Source: Methanosarcina barkeri str. Wiesmoor (GTDB lineage: Archaea; Halobacteriota; Methanosarcinia; Methanosarcinales; Methanosarcinaceae). From it: a stretch of DNA of 64,000 nucleotides. The stretch lies in contig NZ_CP009526.1 in NCBI RefSeq assembly GCF_000969985.1, positions 806,001 through 870,000 on the forward strand, given 5' to 3'. Positions 28,882 through 38,642 of the stretch are shown here, piece after piece (position 1 is the stretch's first letter; each line of letters opens with the position of its first letter). Position numbers and translations under genes: made by a program. Below the pieces are notes generated by a model. That model was not told the origin of the DNA. It did not search any database and saw only the letters and a program-made list of their open reading frames with translations.

Positions 28882-29145
28882 CTAAATAATGTTGCTGATA
28901 TCCGCTTTTGGAGTTCCAAGGTTTTCAATCCCAAGGTACTTTTTATCTCTTGAGCTGTAGAATATAATGTGGTCCGAAGTCTCGTTAATTAGCTCCTTAA
29001 GCGTAGACTTAACTTTAAGGAGTTCGGCTTTTGTAAGTTCGCCTTCAAATACACTGTTCTGGACCCAATTCATATATTGTCTTAGAAAAGTTCTGACTTT
29101 GTTTACTCTGTCAACTCCCACATCATATACTATTACTACATACAT
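28882..29145 (-). CDS. cas2: Cas2 endoribonuclease-like adaptation protein
   Basis: An 87-residue ferredoxin-fold protein (MYVVIVYDVGVDRVNKVRTF) that dimerises between two Cas1 dimers during spacer integration. The conserved Asp is in VYDVG at residue 8, and NWVQNSVFEGELTKAEL follows. A GTG at 29154 is in frame, but GGTGGT lies just before ATG 29145, the family's usual start. The gene lies 36 bp after cas1 and next to the leader. Confidence 0.95.
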   Translation of the reverse strand: MYVVIVYDVGVDRVNKVRTFLRQYMNWVQNSVFEGELTKAELLKVKSTLKELINETSDHIIFYSSRDKKYLGIENLGTPKADISNII

Positions 29146-29181
29146 GTTTACCACCTTAACTTAGCAACTTTCACTAACAGA

Positions 29182-30183
29182 TTACCACCACATAACCAGA
29201 GGCTTATATTCCTCTGCTCCCAAAACATGCTTTGAAAGCTTATATAGCTCAAGCCGTATAAGCCGTTTGTAAGAGACACTCTGGTTCAGACCTTTGTGTT
29301 TGATAGTGGTCTTAAGTTTTTCATCGTATTCTTTAAGGAAGATTTTCTTCCCTTTTTCGCTAAGCAGCATATTCCCTATCTCTCCCCGGAAGCAGTTGCC
29401 GCCAAGCATGTTTTTGTTGACCAGTTTGAAAATGATCCTGTCTACCAGAATAGGCTTGAAAATCTCACTAACGTCAAGAGAAAGAGAAAATCTTCGCTCA
29501 AAAGGCTCATGCAGGTATGAAATTGTAGGATTAAGTTGAGTATTATAAATCTCGGAGAGAGTAGTGGAATAGACTAATGAATTTCCGAAACTTATGAGTG
29601 TATTCATTTTGTTTTCTGGTGGTCTTCGGGTGCGTTTTATTATTCTGTATTCCTCTGGGAAAATCTCATCAAGTGCGTTATAATAAAGCTCTCGGATTTT
29701 CCCTTCAGTTCTCATCATCGAAGGGACTGCTTTTGCACCCTCAAGGCAGGAAAGTTCTGACTCTATAGAAGTTGCATAACTTTCGATTGCTTCCTGAATA
29801 TCCTCTCTATTCCTTGCATAGTACCTGAGATTCCTCAGGATATTCCCACAGGCACCCTCAATAAATTTTCCAGCCAGATAGAGTCGTCTTTCAGGGTTAA
29901 GGTAATGTTCTGCCTGTTGAATGACCAGATCTCCGCTGATAAGAGTTTCCCGTGGATACATTGAGCCCTCATAGAAACCGTAATAATTGAAAAAATGAAT
30001 TGGAATACCCTCTTTAGAAAGGTAAGAAACGACCCCTGATGAAAAAGAAAGGTTTCCATAAGCAAAGATCGAACTGATTTTATTTATAGGAAGGATCTTC
30101 CTTCCCTCTTTATTCTCAAAATAAACCGTATTTTCTTTTCTCTTTAAAATTCCGTCCTGTAGAATATAAAAATCTTCTCTTAT
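29182..30183 (-). CDS. cas1: Cas1 integrase with apparent ATA start
   Basis: A 333-residue spacer integrase. Active-site regions are intact: Glu in [13 protein letters not shown] and His in [19 protein letters not shown] with the following acidic residues. An internal ATG (29961) begins only at MYPRETL, but the frame continues upstream through [18 protein letters not shown] and [16 protein letters not shown], the normal Cas1 N-terminal beta domain. The only codon at the right place is ATA (30181-30183), seven bases after GGAGG. No ATG, GTG or TTG lies between it and the in-frame upstream stop. A G-to-A change of the start codon, or real AUA initiation, is implied. Confidence 0.9.
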   Translation of the reverse strand: MREDFYILQDGILKRKENTVYFENKEGRKILPINKISSIFAYGNLSFSSGVVSYLSKEGIPIHFFNYYGFYEGSMYPRETLISGDLVIQQAEHYLNPERRLYLAGKFIEGACGNILRNLRYYARNREDIQEAIESYATSIESELSCLEGAKAVPSMMRTEGKIRELYYNALDEIFPEEYRIIKRTRRPPENKMNTLISFGNSLVYSTTLSEIYNTQLNPTISYLHEPFERRFSLSLDVSEIFKPILVDRIIFKLVNKNMLGGNCFRGEIGNMLLSEKGKKIFLKEYDEKLKTTIKHKGLNQSVSYKRLIRLELYKLSKHVLGAEEYKPLVMWW

Positions 30184-30224
30184 TTTTTTACCTCCTCTAG
30201 CATTTCATTAATTTTTTTGCTTTT

Positions 30225-30824
30225 TTATACTCTATCTCTATCCCCGCAAAAGCAGAACTCCTTGTAGGCGCATTTTGAACAGATTCTCTTGCGCTCTGGT
30301 GGAGGCATGGAGCCAAGAACTATATTTTTGATGTTTTTGATATCTTTTTCAGTGATGGCTTCATCCTCCGGGGTTAACTCTATTTTTTCAGTTTTATTCA
30401 AAAGAGGGTAATTTAAGACTCCCACAGCATCGATGCCTTTTTTCTTGAGAAAGTAAAGATAAAACAAAAGCTGAGCCCGATCGGCAACATCGATTTTTTT
30501 GCTTTTCTTTACTTCATGAATCTCAAGTTTCTTTCCGGTTTTAACAAAATCAATACTTATACCGTCAATAGTAATATTTTTTGAATTTTTCTTGTAGCGA
30601 TCTTCATGTAGCATTTTTCCTATGGCGACATTATCGCTTTCTTTCTCAAGGCTGATATTATGAGAAAAAAGCCAGAGCTTTGTCTCACATACATGATAGT
30701 AATTGACTTTAACTCCGGTAATTCGAACTGATCCCAGGAAAACTTCTGCATGAATGCTTCTCTCGGGTTCAGATAGAGACCCATCGAAAGATTTCTCTTT
30801 CTCCTTAGTAGTCTCATCACTCAA
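30225..30824 (-). CDS. cas4: Cas4 exonuclease
   Basis: A 199-residue RecB-like 5'-3' exonuclease that trims prespacers and helps select the PAM. The iron-sulfur cysteines are Cys46 (YYHVCETKLW) and Cys182, Cys185, Cys191 (ICSKCAYKEFC). The nuclease motif is ISIDFV ... LEIHEVKKSKK (Asp, Glu, Lys). The SD is AAGGA before ATG. It lies 13 bp after cas6 and 41 bp before cas1, so it is part of the adaptation operon. Confidence 0.93.
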   Translation of the reverse strand: MSDETTKEKEKSFDGSLSEPERSIHAEVFLGSVRITGVKVNYYHVCETKLWLFSHNISLEKESDNVAIGKMLHEDRYKKNSKNITIDGISIDFVKTGKKLEIHEVKKSKKIDVADRAQLLFYLYFLKKKGIDAVGVLNYPLLNKTEKIELTPEDEAITEKDIKNIKNIVLGSMPPPERKRICSKCAYKEFCFCGDRDRV

Positions 30825-30837
30825 TCCTTCGACCTCC

Positions 30838-31578
30838 TTACTTTTGTTTCACTTCCAGAACATTGACACATCCGAACCCCATAGCATTTTTCTCACCCAA
30901 CCCCGCATCATACGCAAACTGTAATAGTTCTGGATTTGCGGACAGGTACAGATTCATCAAACTGCAACGCCTGTAATTGTTTTCTATTTTTACTCTTTTG
31001 GGTTTGAAGCTTGGGATCTTAATAACTTCAAAAAAGTCCTTATCGATTTTTGATCCATAGAATTCTTCGTACCTGGCAACCAGATTTTTATGCAGGTTTT
31101 CATGGAACTTTGAGTCTTTTGGATACAGGTCAAACTCTACCAGCCTGTCATCCTGTTTTCTCTGGGTTTTTAAATAGATCGGAGAAAGAGTCCTGAAGGT
31201 ACATGTATCCGAAAAATGTATTAAAGGAAGAACTTCAATTCTTTCAATTACGAAATTGGACTTATTTCCATTATTTCCAAGGAAAAATTCTGGTTCAATC
31301 AAAAGCCCTTCTGCAAAACTCCTTATGAACTCAGGATCGGGAGATGACAGGAAAAAATGAGCTTTCTTGAAATTTAATCCATTTTTTTCGGGAATTTTGT
31401 CTTCAAGAATAAGATTGGAAAACGTGTAGAATTTGAAGCCTTTTTTACTGTGAATCTTATTTGCAAGCTCTATATTAGAAGTAGCTAACTTCGAATATAA
31501 CATTGAGGCAAGACCATACTGATAATCGTAATGGAGTGGCTCGGGAGATATTTTTCTGACACTTACCCTGCATCTCAT
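30838..31578 (-). CDS. cas6: Cas6 crRNA endonuclease
   Basis: A 246-residue RAMP endonuclease that cuts the repeat to leave the eight-base 5' handle. The C-terminal glycine-rich loop GLGEKNAMGFGCVNV near residue 225 is diagnostic. The N-terminal ferredoxin fold starts MRCRVSVRKISPEPLHYDYQ, with possible catalytic His in this region. First gene of cas6-cas4-cas1-cas2. A TATA box 23-30 bp before the ATG and the lack of an SD suggest a leaderless message. Confidence 0.92.
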   Translation of the reverse strand: MRCRVSVRKISPEPLHYDYQYGLASMLYSKLATSNIELANKIHSKKGFKFYTFSNLILEDKIPEKNGLNFKKAHFFLSSPDPEFIRSFAEGLLIEPEFFLGNNGNKSNFVIERIEVLPLIHFSDTCTFRTLSPIYLKTQRKQDDRLVEFDLYPKDSKFHENLHKNLVARYEEFYGSKIDKDFFEVIKIPSFKPKRVKIENNYRRCSLMNLYLSANPELLQFAYDAGLGEKNAMGFGCVNVLEVKQK

Positions 31579-31600
31579 AGATAACTATTGGAATGTTTCG

Positions 31601-31608
31601 TATTTATA
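31601..31608 (-). promoter_or_regulatory. TATA box of the cas6-cas4-cas1-cas2 operon
   Basis: On the minus strand TATAAATA is centred about 26 bp before the cas6 ATG. That spacing places the transcript start at or next to the start codon. Confidence 0.55.
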
Positions 31609-32199
31609 GTTAAATGAAAATAATAAAAACAGTAAGTTTGAAGTGATTTTCTCGGAAAAGATTTAATGTTCAAAAAGATTTTATTTTTTCATCAGATTTC
31701 TCTAATCATTCACATTTTTTCTCAAAAAATGAAACTGAAAGCCCTTAAAAACTTTAAATAGTTATGTAAATTTTTAAAAAAATCAAGCTGGGGAGAACGT
31801 TATTATTAAAATGATTCAAAGTGTTAAATTCGTACCATGTCTGGATAAATAGAACAAAATACTTGTGAAGAGATCCTTTTAACTGTAACGTAGACCAAAA
31901 TTGTGTGAATGAGCTCCTGCAGAATTGAGTTGCAGGCTAAGATACAGGAATAGAGGGGAACACCTGGGGAGTAAGGAACCAGGATACAATATGGGGGTAT
32001 TGTATCGGGAAATAACCTTACTCCCTTCTACCTTTCACTTTTCGTCTATAATTTCTAATATTCTCTCATTTTTTGGGTTACTATAAAATTTTTCGGTTTC
32101 TGTAAAATTTCTCGGACTTTTACCTTCTTTTTTCTTATTCTTCCTTTATTCTTCCTTTATTCTTCCTTTATTCTTTCCTGATTTTTCTTGGACTTAGCT
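31609..32199. other. intergenic region between cas6 and alkD
   Basis: No ORF is seen in 590 bp. The only notable content is the nested hairpin at 31967-32025 and a TTCTTCCTTTA tandem repeat near 32140-32175. Confidence 0.6.
31967..32025. ncRNA. nested perfect hairpin, candidate structured RNA
   Basis: GGGAGTAAGG (31967-31976) pairs perfectly with CCTTACTCCC (32016-32025). Inside, GATACAATA (31983-31991) pairs perfectly with TATTGTATC (31998-32006) around a G-rich loop. This gives 19 perfect base pairs in 59 bases. It lies in a gene-free region; the strand is undetermined. Confidence 0.5.
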
Positions 32200-32922
32200 T
32201 TATTTTTTCCAGTTTTTTTCCATAGCTCTGGCTCTCAAATCCGGTGGCATTTTCTCGATTGCATATCTGAGAGCGGTTCTGGGCATCTCTTTTTTGTTAT
32301 TCATCACGTATTCGAAGACTTCCTGCCTGTGGGATTTGCTGGCTTCTTTAAGCATCCAGCCGTAGCCTTTCTGGACCAGGTCATCTCTGTCTTTAAGCAG
32401 GAGATCGGAGATTTCAAAAACCTCGTTAAGAAAATTGCCTTTTCGGGCAGGCAGGATCAGGGTTACTGCAGCCGCTCGTCTTACCCACCGGTTGTCAGAC
32501 AGGGCCCAGAGCTTGAGTTTTTCCACATATTCAGGAAATTTCTCTATAAAAGAGCCAACTGCATGGTTGCAGAGGGTGTCACACTTCGCCCAGTTGTTGA
32601 CATAGTTTTCAACCCAGCGCTCAAAGGTAAAGAAATCATCCTCAGAGTAATCCTTTCTGACCAGGTAGGCCCAATTGGCTGCAATAAAGGCTTCCTCGCA
32701 GTAATCGGATCGAAAGAGTTCCTCACACAGGTCAAAGATTTCTTTTTTGTCTTCGGACTTTATTTGGTTAAAATAATTTTTCGCAATTCTTCCCACGAGC
32801 GCAGACTTTACTCCGTAGCAGTGGACTTCTTCTTTAAAAAAGCGAGACGAGCTGGCTTTTGTTTTCTCATCCACGTTAAGGGTTAGCTCCTCTCTGATCC
32901 TGGGTATAATATTGGGTTCCAC
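32200..32922 (-). CDS. AlkD-like DNA alkylation repair protein
   Basis: A 240-residue all-helical HEAT-like protein of the DNA alkylation repair (AlkD) family. These glycosylases excise N3- and N7-alkylpurines. Features are CEELFRSDYCEEAFIAANWA, CDTLCNHAVGSFI and DNRWVRRAAAVTLILPARKG (the RRxxAV patch typical of AlkD repeats), then RDDLVQKGYGWMLKEA. Length matches. It is monocistronic with a short leader. Confidence 0.85.
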   Translation of the reverse strand: MEPNIIPRIREELTLNVDEKTKASSSRFFKEEVHCYGVKSALVGRIAKNYFNQIKSEDKKEIFDLCEELFRSDYCEEAFIAANWAYLVRKDYSEDDFFTFERWVENYVNNWAKCDTLCNHAVGSFIEKFPEYVEKLKLWALSDNRWVRRAAAVTLILPARKGNFLNEVFEISDLLLKDRDDLVQKGYGWMLKEASKSHRQEVFEYVMNNKKEMPRTALRYAIEKMPPDLRARAMEKNWKK

Positions 32923-33099
32923 AGTTCTCTATTTAATTGGAGGTGTACTTATATTTTATTTATATATTACCTTTTATTCGTATTAATTTACATTCTACTT
33001 CGATTACACTTTCAAAAATTCTCAGAATACTTTAAAAAGTGGTAATAAATAAAAACAGAGTCTGAAAACATTTTTCATAAAGAAATTCAATTCCTATTT

Positions 33100-33594
33100 A
33101 TGCCCAGAGTAAAAATTCGCCCTCAAGAACTCTTTGATGCCAAATGTTTCTTTGATATAATTACACGTACAAATCTCGAGTTCATTGAGTTTCCTATAAA
33201 AACGCTTGAAGAAGAAAAGTATTTTCTGGGGCTAAATGAAACTAAAAGAAAGGCTAACTTTGAGTATAATTTCTCCATTCTTTATTATGGAAGACTTGTA
33301 GGAGCTTGCGGAATCAAGATCGACCAGCACAGGCCCTGGATAGGAGAAATCGGTTACTTCATTGACAGAGACTACCAGGGAATGGGGATTGCAACCGAAG
33401 CTGTAAGACAGCTTGAAAATATCGGGTTTGAGCAACTGGATTTACAGAGAATTGTCATCCTTATGGATATCAGGAACCTTGCAAGCGAGCGCGTGGCCCA
33501 GAAATGCGGGTACCAAAAAGAAGGCACAATGAAAAAAGTTCATCGCATAGGAGAAGATTATTACGATTGCTTCCTTTATGCGAAAACCAGGTAA
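33100..33594 (+). CDS. GNAT N-acetyltransferase
   Basis: A 164-residue RimJ/RimL-like acetyltransferase. Strand 4 is LVGACGIKIDQHRPWIGEIGYFI and the acetyl-CoA loop is DYQGMGIATEAVRQL. The C-terminus VRI-like block reads LQRIVILMDIRNLASERVAQKCGY. Base composition is similar to core genes, unlike the GNAT at 18791. Substrate unknown. Monocistronic. Confidence 0.85.
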   Translation: MPRVKIRPQELFDAKCFFDIITRTNLEFIEFPIKTLEEEKYFLGLNETKRKANFEYNFSILYYGRLVGACGIKIDQHRPWIGEIGYFIDRDYQGMGIATEAVRQLENIGFEQLDLQRIVILMDIRNLASERVAQKCGYQKEGTMKKVHRIGEDYYDCFLYAKTR

Positions 33595-33769
33595 TGGATA
33601 AAGCACGCAGGGTGAAGGAAAATAAATCAGAAACGTCCGGACGGATGCCCGGTAGGAAAAATCAAGCAGTCTGGAATCTGCTGGAATCTGCTGGAATAAA
33701 AATTCAGTTCAGTCTGTAAACCTGTAATAAGGGACGGAAATACAGGTAGGTGGCGTAAGTCTGACTAAA

Positions 33770-34129
33770 TCAGACAAGCCCTATGGCCTGTATAAGGCTG
33801 TTTCCATACCAGACAACCATAAGATTATTTGCGGTTACAAAGATCCCCACGGATTCTATAATATGTTTTGTGAGAGTCCACTTTCCCCTCGATGCTTTTA
33901 TCAAAGGGGCTGCATAAAAAAGCAGGAGAATAAAACCTACTTTTACAAGTAAAAGATGATATATCCCGTAATTTTCCAGAATCATTGCAGGAACCGGATT
34001 ATATTCCATACCCCGAGGTAAGGCACAAACAGTGGAGACCCAATCTCCGATTACATAGAAAAGAATAATAAAACGTATCTCGTAGAGATAGGAACTGAAC
34101 GAACCTCGAGTATTGCAAACTTCCAACAA
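33770..34129 (-). CDS. small membrane protein (DUF5658-like)
   Basis: A 119-residue protein with three to four membrane helices (FIILFYVIGDWVSTVCAL, YHLLLVKVGFILLLFYAAPLI, SVGIFVTANNLMVVWYG). An acidic D in the first helix and EYNPVPAMILENYG between helices resemble the DUF5658 group, common in Methanosarcina. GGGGGG precedes a TTG start. Function unknown. The DUF63 protein at 43932 shows the same DxxST/YxG idea in its last helices. Confidence 0.65.
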   Translation of the reverse strand: MLEVCNTRGSFSSYLYEIRFIILFYVIGDWVSTVCALPRGMEYNPVPAMILENYGIYHLLLVKVGFILLLFYAAPLIKASRGKWTLTKHIIESVGIFVTANNLMVVWYGNSLIQAIGLV

Positions 34130-34529
34130 AGAACCCCCCAGAACTCTTCATTTTCCGGTAGAGGAAAACTATATTATAAGATTATATATACGTAAGAAAC
34201 AAAAACAAGAAACTAAAATAGAGCTTGATAATTTTTAGAAAAAGCCTGCCAAAAATCTTTAGACAATTCAGGGCACGAAAACACATTAAATGGATGTAAG
34301 TATATCAGTGAACTTGTTACAGTTAGATGGTTGTACTCATAGATTTATTCAGGTTTATTATTTCCAATTACTATATTTTGAAAAAGTTAATTGTAAACTG
34401 TAAACAATTATATCTCAAAGTATATGTTAGTCTGTTCATCGGTAAAAATTAAAAAATTGAGTGAAATCTTAAATTCTCTGTATTCGTGTTCACGGGGTTC
34501 GTGAAACTTTTATCCAGATTTTCAGATAG
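34130..34529. other. intergenic, nothing recognised
   Basis: AT-rich spacer between divergent genes, presumably holding both promoters. Confidence 0.4.
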
Positions 34530-35357
34530 ATGGTAAAAATGACTCAAAACATGGACTTTCCAGGAAAGACTAATTTTCCTTTCCTGCTGGAACTAAAAAA
34601 TGTAACCGTTGTCAGGGGCGGGAGAAAAATCCTTGATTCAGTGTCCCTGTCAATTGAGCAGGGAGAACATGTTGCGATTATCGGGCCTAATGGTTCCGGG
34701 AAATCCTCTCTGATCAAGACATTTACAAAGGAATATCACCCTCTTGCAGCAGCCGATGGGCTTGTTCTGAATATTATGGGCAAAGGGACCTGGAATGTCT
34801 TTGAGCTAAGAAAACTGCTCGGGATAGTCTCAGGAGACCTTCAGCAGACCTACTTCCGTCAGGTTAGTGTGCTGGATGTCGTACTCTCAGGGTTTTTCAG
34901 CAGCATAGGAATTTACTACAACCATGAAGTTACTCCTGAAATGGAAACCAGAGCAAGGGAAGTTCTTGAGTTTCTTGAAATTTCCCACCTTGAAGACAGG
35001 CTGATGTCCGAACTTTCCTCAGGAGAAGCCAGGAGGGTACTCATAGGGAGAGCTCTTGTACATGACCCTGAAGCCCTTATTTTAGATGAGCCTGCAAACA
35101 GCCTTGACCTAAAAGCCCTTCACAGCTTCCGCGAAATTGTCAGGAAAATTGCCAGCTCGGGAAAGAGTATCATTCTCGTTACTCACGCCCTTGAAGATAT
35201 CATTCCCGAAATTAACCGTGTAATCCTCATAAGAAACGGAAAAATCTTCATGGACGGAAAAAAGCAGGAAATCTTGACCAACGCAAACCTCTCAGAATTG
35301 TTTTCCCTCCCGGTTGAAGTCGTGAGGAAGAACGGTTACTATCAGGCCCTGATCTGA
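34530..35357 (+). CDS. ABC transporter ATP-binding protein (ModF/YlmA-like)
   Basis: A 275-residue ATPase. Walker A is GPNGSGKSS, the Q-loop lies in SGDLQQTYFRQ, the signature is LSSGEARRVL, Walker B is ALILDEP and the switch His is in VTHALED. The sequence after the signature and the lack of a permease nearby resemble the soluble ModF/YlmA-type ATPases. No transported substrate can be assigned. Monocistronic. Confidence 0.85.
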   Translation: MVKMTQNMDFPGKTNFPFLLELKNVTVVRGGRKILDSVSLSIEQGEHVAIIGPNGSGKSSLIKTFTKEYHPLAAADGLVLNIMGKGTWNVFELRKLLGIVSGDLQQTYFRQVSVLDVVLSGFFSSIGIYYNHEVTPEMETRAREVLEFLEISHLEDRLMSELSSGEARRVLIGRALVHDPEALILDEPANSLDLKALHSFREIVRKIASSGKSIILVTHALEDIIPEINRVILIRNGKIFMDGKKQEILTNANLSELFSLPVEVVRKNGYYQALI

Positions 35358-35770
35358 GGAACCAGGCATGGATTAAAACAAAAAAGCTGACAAAATGAAA
35401 ATATTAATGCAAACGTATTAAAAATCCAGGCTTGTCAGCAGTTCTCATTAGCAGTTAAAGCTTATCAACAACTCTGTAGTATCAGAACAAACTGATACTG
35501 CGTTCTGCTTCTTATCAATGTCCTTAACAGATCTCGCCTTTTTTATGTTTTTTATGTTTTTTCTTTTTTCTTTTTTCTTTTTAACCTTTATCTATTTTCA
35601 GTTATTCTAACAGTCTCGATTCCTAAACTTCAATATTTCCTTCACACACCCTACATTCTTTAAAAGTTTATCTTCCGATTGATACACTTTAATACTTATA
35701 CGTGAATTTAAACATAAGCTATAACCGAATGGCTATAACTGAATGGCAAAAGGTCCTGGGGGATTAAAAT
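35358..35770. other. intergenic, nothing recognised
   Basis: AT- and T-rich spacer (TTTTTCTTTTTTC runs near 35555). Probably terminator T-tract for the ABC ATPase and promoter of the next gene. Confidence 0.4.
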
Positions 35771-37582
35771 TTGGAAAAGCATTTTGTCATAATTGCCGGA
35801 GAAGAAGCAGGCCCTAAGTCAAATAAAATGGGCGGGATCTGGAATGTGATTCATGAAGAAGCACAAACCCTTGCTGCTCTTTTCGATTCAGGGCAATTGG
35901 ATACAAAAGAAGATAAAGAAATACTTGTTGTGGGTCCTTATTATGCGCACAGGGGCGCGGACTGGAATCGGGGGTTAAACCGAATTACGGAGATGGAGGA
36001 ATTTGACTCCCTCAACCCTGGCGAAGAACTCCGCAAAAGTCTTGAGTCCCTTGAAAACTTAGGTATCAAGGTGTTTACAGGATGTAAGTTCGTAGGGAGA
36101 ATGAAAATAGGCTATTTGCAGTTTCAAACCTCTGATTTTGGAAAAATACTTTCCATGTATCAGGGAAAGGAGATGAACCTTGAAAGCAGGATCAAAGCTG
36201 AAGCCTACGAGCACTTTGGTCTTGATTCCCTGAGATATGAAAATATGTCAAATGGGCTTGAGTATACCCATTACCTATGCCTATCCTATGCGATTTCCGA
36301 GCTTGTCAGGCTCCTTATCAACACAGCTTCGGAAAGTTCCGAAACCTTTGGTGCAGCTTCAACTCATGGTCCTATTCACTGTCCAAGGGTCTCTCTGCAC
36401 TGCCACGAATTTGGGGTATTTTATGCGCCAGCCAGGCTTAAGAAACTTGGGATTCCAGTAAATACTGTTGCAACTCTGCACGCGACTCTGCCTGGAAGGA
36501 CTGCAGGATACAATACTATCCAGAAAAGAAGGAATAATGACAGCACATGGCCTTCAGGCGTGCCTGAAAACCTGGCTGCCCTTGAAGCGCTGGCTGCATA
36601 TGCTGATACGGTTACTGCAGTAGGAGAATCGACCCGACAGGAAGCAAGGCTCTTTTACGGGATTAATGGAATTGTGATCCGAAACGGAATTACTATAGAA
36701 TCCGACAAGATAAACTGGGACCTGAAAGAAAGCTCCCTTAGACGAATCCAAAAATTCCTTTCCGAAAACCTGTATAAGTACCACGGAGGGGAAAGGATCG
36801 AACCCGAAAAGATAATCCCAATTTTCACAATCTCTCGTCTGGAGGTGGAAAATAAAGGATATCCGGATCTTCTCGATTCCCTTGTTGCGCTTGAGCACAT
36901 AATAAAAAATAACATTCTCGAAGGGCATATGCAGGAGGAAATCAGGGTAATCTGTTTCCTTGTTACGGCTGAAGGGTCCAAAACAAATCTGCCGTCAGGA
37001 TTTCCTGTAAACCTGCCAAAAGAAGTGCTTGTAGGAAACGAACTGAGAATCCAGCAGATGATTGAGGATAGGGGGCTGGATTTTTCGAAAATGGTAAGGG
37101 GAAAACGCTCGGTTGCAGCACTTTTATACCCCCAGATTCTTTCAAGCTCGGATGGAGGGTTGGGTATGGAAGTTGAGGAATTTATGGCAGGCTGCTGTGC
37201 AGGTATTTTTCCCTCGCGTTATGATCCCTTCCTGCTCACAGGGCTTGAAGCCGGAAAAGAAGGAACTCCAAGTGTGGTCAGTCGGGTATGCGGCTTCAGT
37301 GATGCCATAAAGACAATTGAGTCCCTTAAAGAAGCGCTTGGAGGAGTGATAGTAGTAGACAATATAGGTCTTTCTTATTACGAAACAGTCCTTGACTACG
37401 CCCTGGCAGTCAGTTATTTTACACGGAATTTCATAGAAGATAGGGTGAAGTATAAACTCCTCTGCAGGGAAGCTTTCCTCCTTGCAAAAGATATGGACTG
37501 GAAAGCTCCTACTGAACAGTACTATGAACTGATAAGTGGGGCTCGGTTCTGTAAAAAAGAAAATGCTGCTGGCAGTAAATAA
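35771..37582 (+). CDS. GT3-like glycogen synthase
   Basis: A 603-residue glycosyltransferase resembling the eukaryotic-type glycogen synthase (GT3). The N-terminal donor loop reads NKMGGIWNVIHEEAQT, then LVVGPYYAH, SLHCHEFGVF, LHATLPGRTAGYN and VTAVGESTRQEA. The C-terminal GT-B domain has LYPQILSSSDGGLGM and EEFMAGCCAGIFPSRYDPF with LTGLEAGKEGTPSV. It probably adds glucose units to an alpha-glucan from a nucleotide sugar. TTG start with GGGGGATT upstream. It is followed within 56 bp by galT, so the two form an operon. Confidence 0.85.
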   Translation: MEKHFVIIAGEEAGPKSNKMGGIWNVIHEEAQTLAALFDSGQLDTKEDKEILVVGPYYAHRGADWNRGLNRITEMEEFDSLNPGEELRKSLESLENLGIKVFTGCKFVGRMKIGYLQFQTSDFGKILSMYQGKEMNLESRIKAEAYEHFGLDSLRYENMSNGLEYTHYLCLSYAISELVRLLINTASESSETFGAASTHGPIHCPRVSLHCHEFGVFYAPARLKKLGIPVNTVATLHATLPGRTAGYNTIQKRRNNDSTWPSGVPENLAALEALAAYADTVTAVGESTRQEARLFYGINGIVIRNGITIESDKINWDLKESSLRRIQKFLSENLYKYHGGERIEPEKIIPIFTISRLEVENKGYPDLLDSLVALEHIIKNNILEGHMQEEIRVICFLVTAEGSKTNLPSGFPVNLPKEVLVGNELRIQQMIEDRGLDFSKMVRGKRSVAALLYPQILSSSDGGLGMEVEEFMAGCCAGIFPSRYDPFLLTGLEAGKEGTPSVVSRVCGFSDAIKTIESLKEALGGVIVVDNIGLSYYETVLDYALAVSYFTRNFIEDRVKYKLLCREAFLLAKDMDWKAPTEQYYELISGARFCKKENAAGSK

Positions 37583-37637
37583 AAAAAGTTAAAATATCAG
37601 GAAAAAAACGAAAAAAGTATAATGAGGTTTTCCTGAA

Positions 37638-38642
37638 ATGTCAGAAATCAGAAAGCATTACTTTCTTTCCGAGTACTGTATAATTGCCGAAGAAAGAGCT
37701 AAAAGGCCTTCGGATTTTGCAGTCGCAGACGAAGGCAGCGGGAAACACAGCTCTAAAAACTGCTTTTTCTGTGGAGGAGCCGAGGAAAATACTCCTCTTG
37801 CCACTGCTGTTTATAAAAAGGGGAAAATCTATTCCGATACCCCTGAAAAAAGAGTACGTAACTGGGATTTCCGCTGCTTTCCGAACCTTTATCCTGCTCT
37901 TTCACCTGTGCCTGACTCCCCAGGCCAGAAGGAAAAAGGGCTGCAAGCTGAACCCGGGTATGGTTTTCACGAAGTTATCGTAGAGACACCTTTGCATGGG
38001 AGAAGGCTTGAAGATTTTTCTAATTCTGAAATTTCAGCACTCATGCAGGTCTATAGAGACCGTACATGCAGTTATGCAACCCGTGAAAATATACGCTACG
38101 TTTCCCTGTTTAAAAATTCCGGGGAAAAAGCAGGGGCTTCGATTAATCACTCTCACAGCCAGCTTCTTGCCCTGCCTTTTTGTCCTTCTCCTCTGTCAAG
38201 GGAATTAAAGGTTATCAGGAATATCGAGGAATGCCCTTACTGTGCCATTTATGACCTGGAAAAGGCTTCTCCACGTTTAATATCTAAAAACAGCGAATGG
38301 ATAGCCTTTACTCCTTATTCCTCAATGGGACCATTTGAAGTGTGGTTCCTCCCCCAAAAGCATGTCAGTTTTCTTGGTGATTGTAGTGACAAACTTCTTT
38401 TTGCTCTGGGGGATATTCTGAAAGCCATTCTCAAAAGTTATGGACGAATTCTTGGAAATCCACCCTTTAATTATATGTTTTACCAGCTTTCCGAATCTCC
38501 TGAATATCACCTGAACCTTCGTTTGCTCCCCAGGATTTCTATTCATGCGGGTTTTGAACTCGGTACAGGAACTTATATTAATACGGTTCCTCCGGAAAGA
38601 GCAGCCTCTTATTTGAAGGAAGGCCTTACGCATGGAGAATGA
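37638..38642 (+). CDS. galT: galactose-1-phosphate uridylyltransferase-like protein
   Basis: A 334-residue HIT-superfamily nucleotidyltransferase. CFFCGG near residue 42 and CPYC later are the zinc ligands. The catalytic loop reads INHSHSQLLALP, with HSHSQ instead of the classic HPHPQ, so the nucleophilic His is retained. VWFLPQKHVSF is the second HIT-like region. It exchanges UMP or AMP between sugar phosphates and nucleotide sugars; its place after glycogen synthase suggests supply of the glucosyl donor. Confidence 0.85.
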   Translation: MSEIRKHYFLSEYCIIAEERAKRPSDFAVADEGSGKHSSKNCFFCGGAEENTPLATAVYKKGKIYSDTPEKRVRNWDFRCFPNLYPALSPVPDSPGQKEKGLQAEPGYGFHEVIVETPLHGRRLEDFSNSEISALMQVYRDRTCSYATRENIRYVSLFKNSGEKAGASINHSHSQLLALPFCPSPLSRELKVIRNIEECPYCAIYDLEKASPRLISKNSEWIAFTPYSSMGPFEVWFLPQKHVSFLGDCSDKLLFALGDILKAILKSYGRILGNPPFNYMFYQLSESPEYHLNLRLLPRISIHAGFELGTGTYINTVPPERAASYLKEGLTHGE

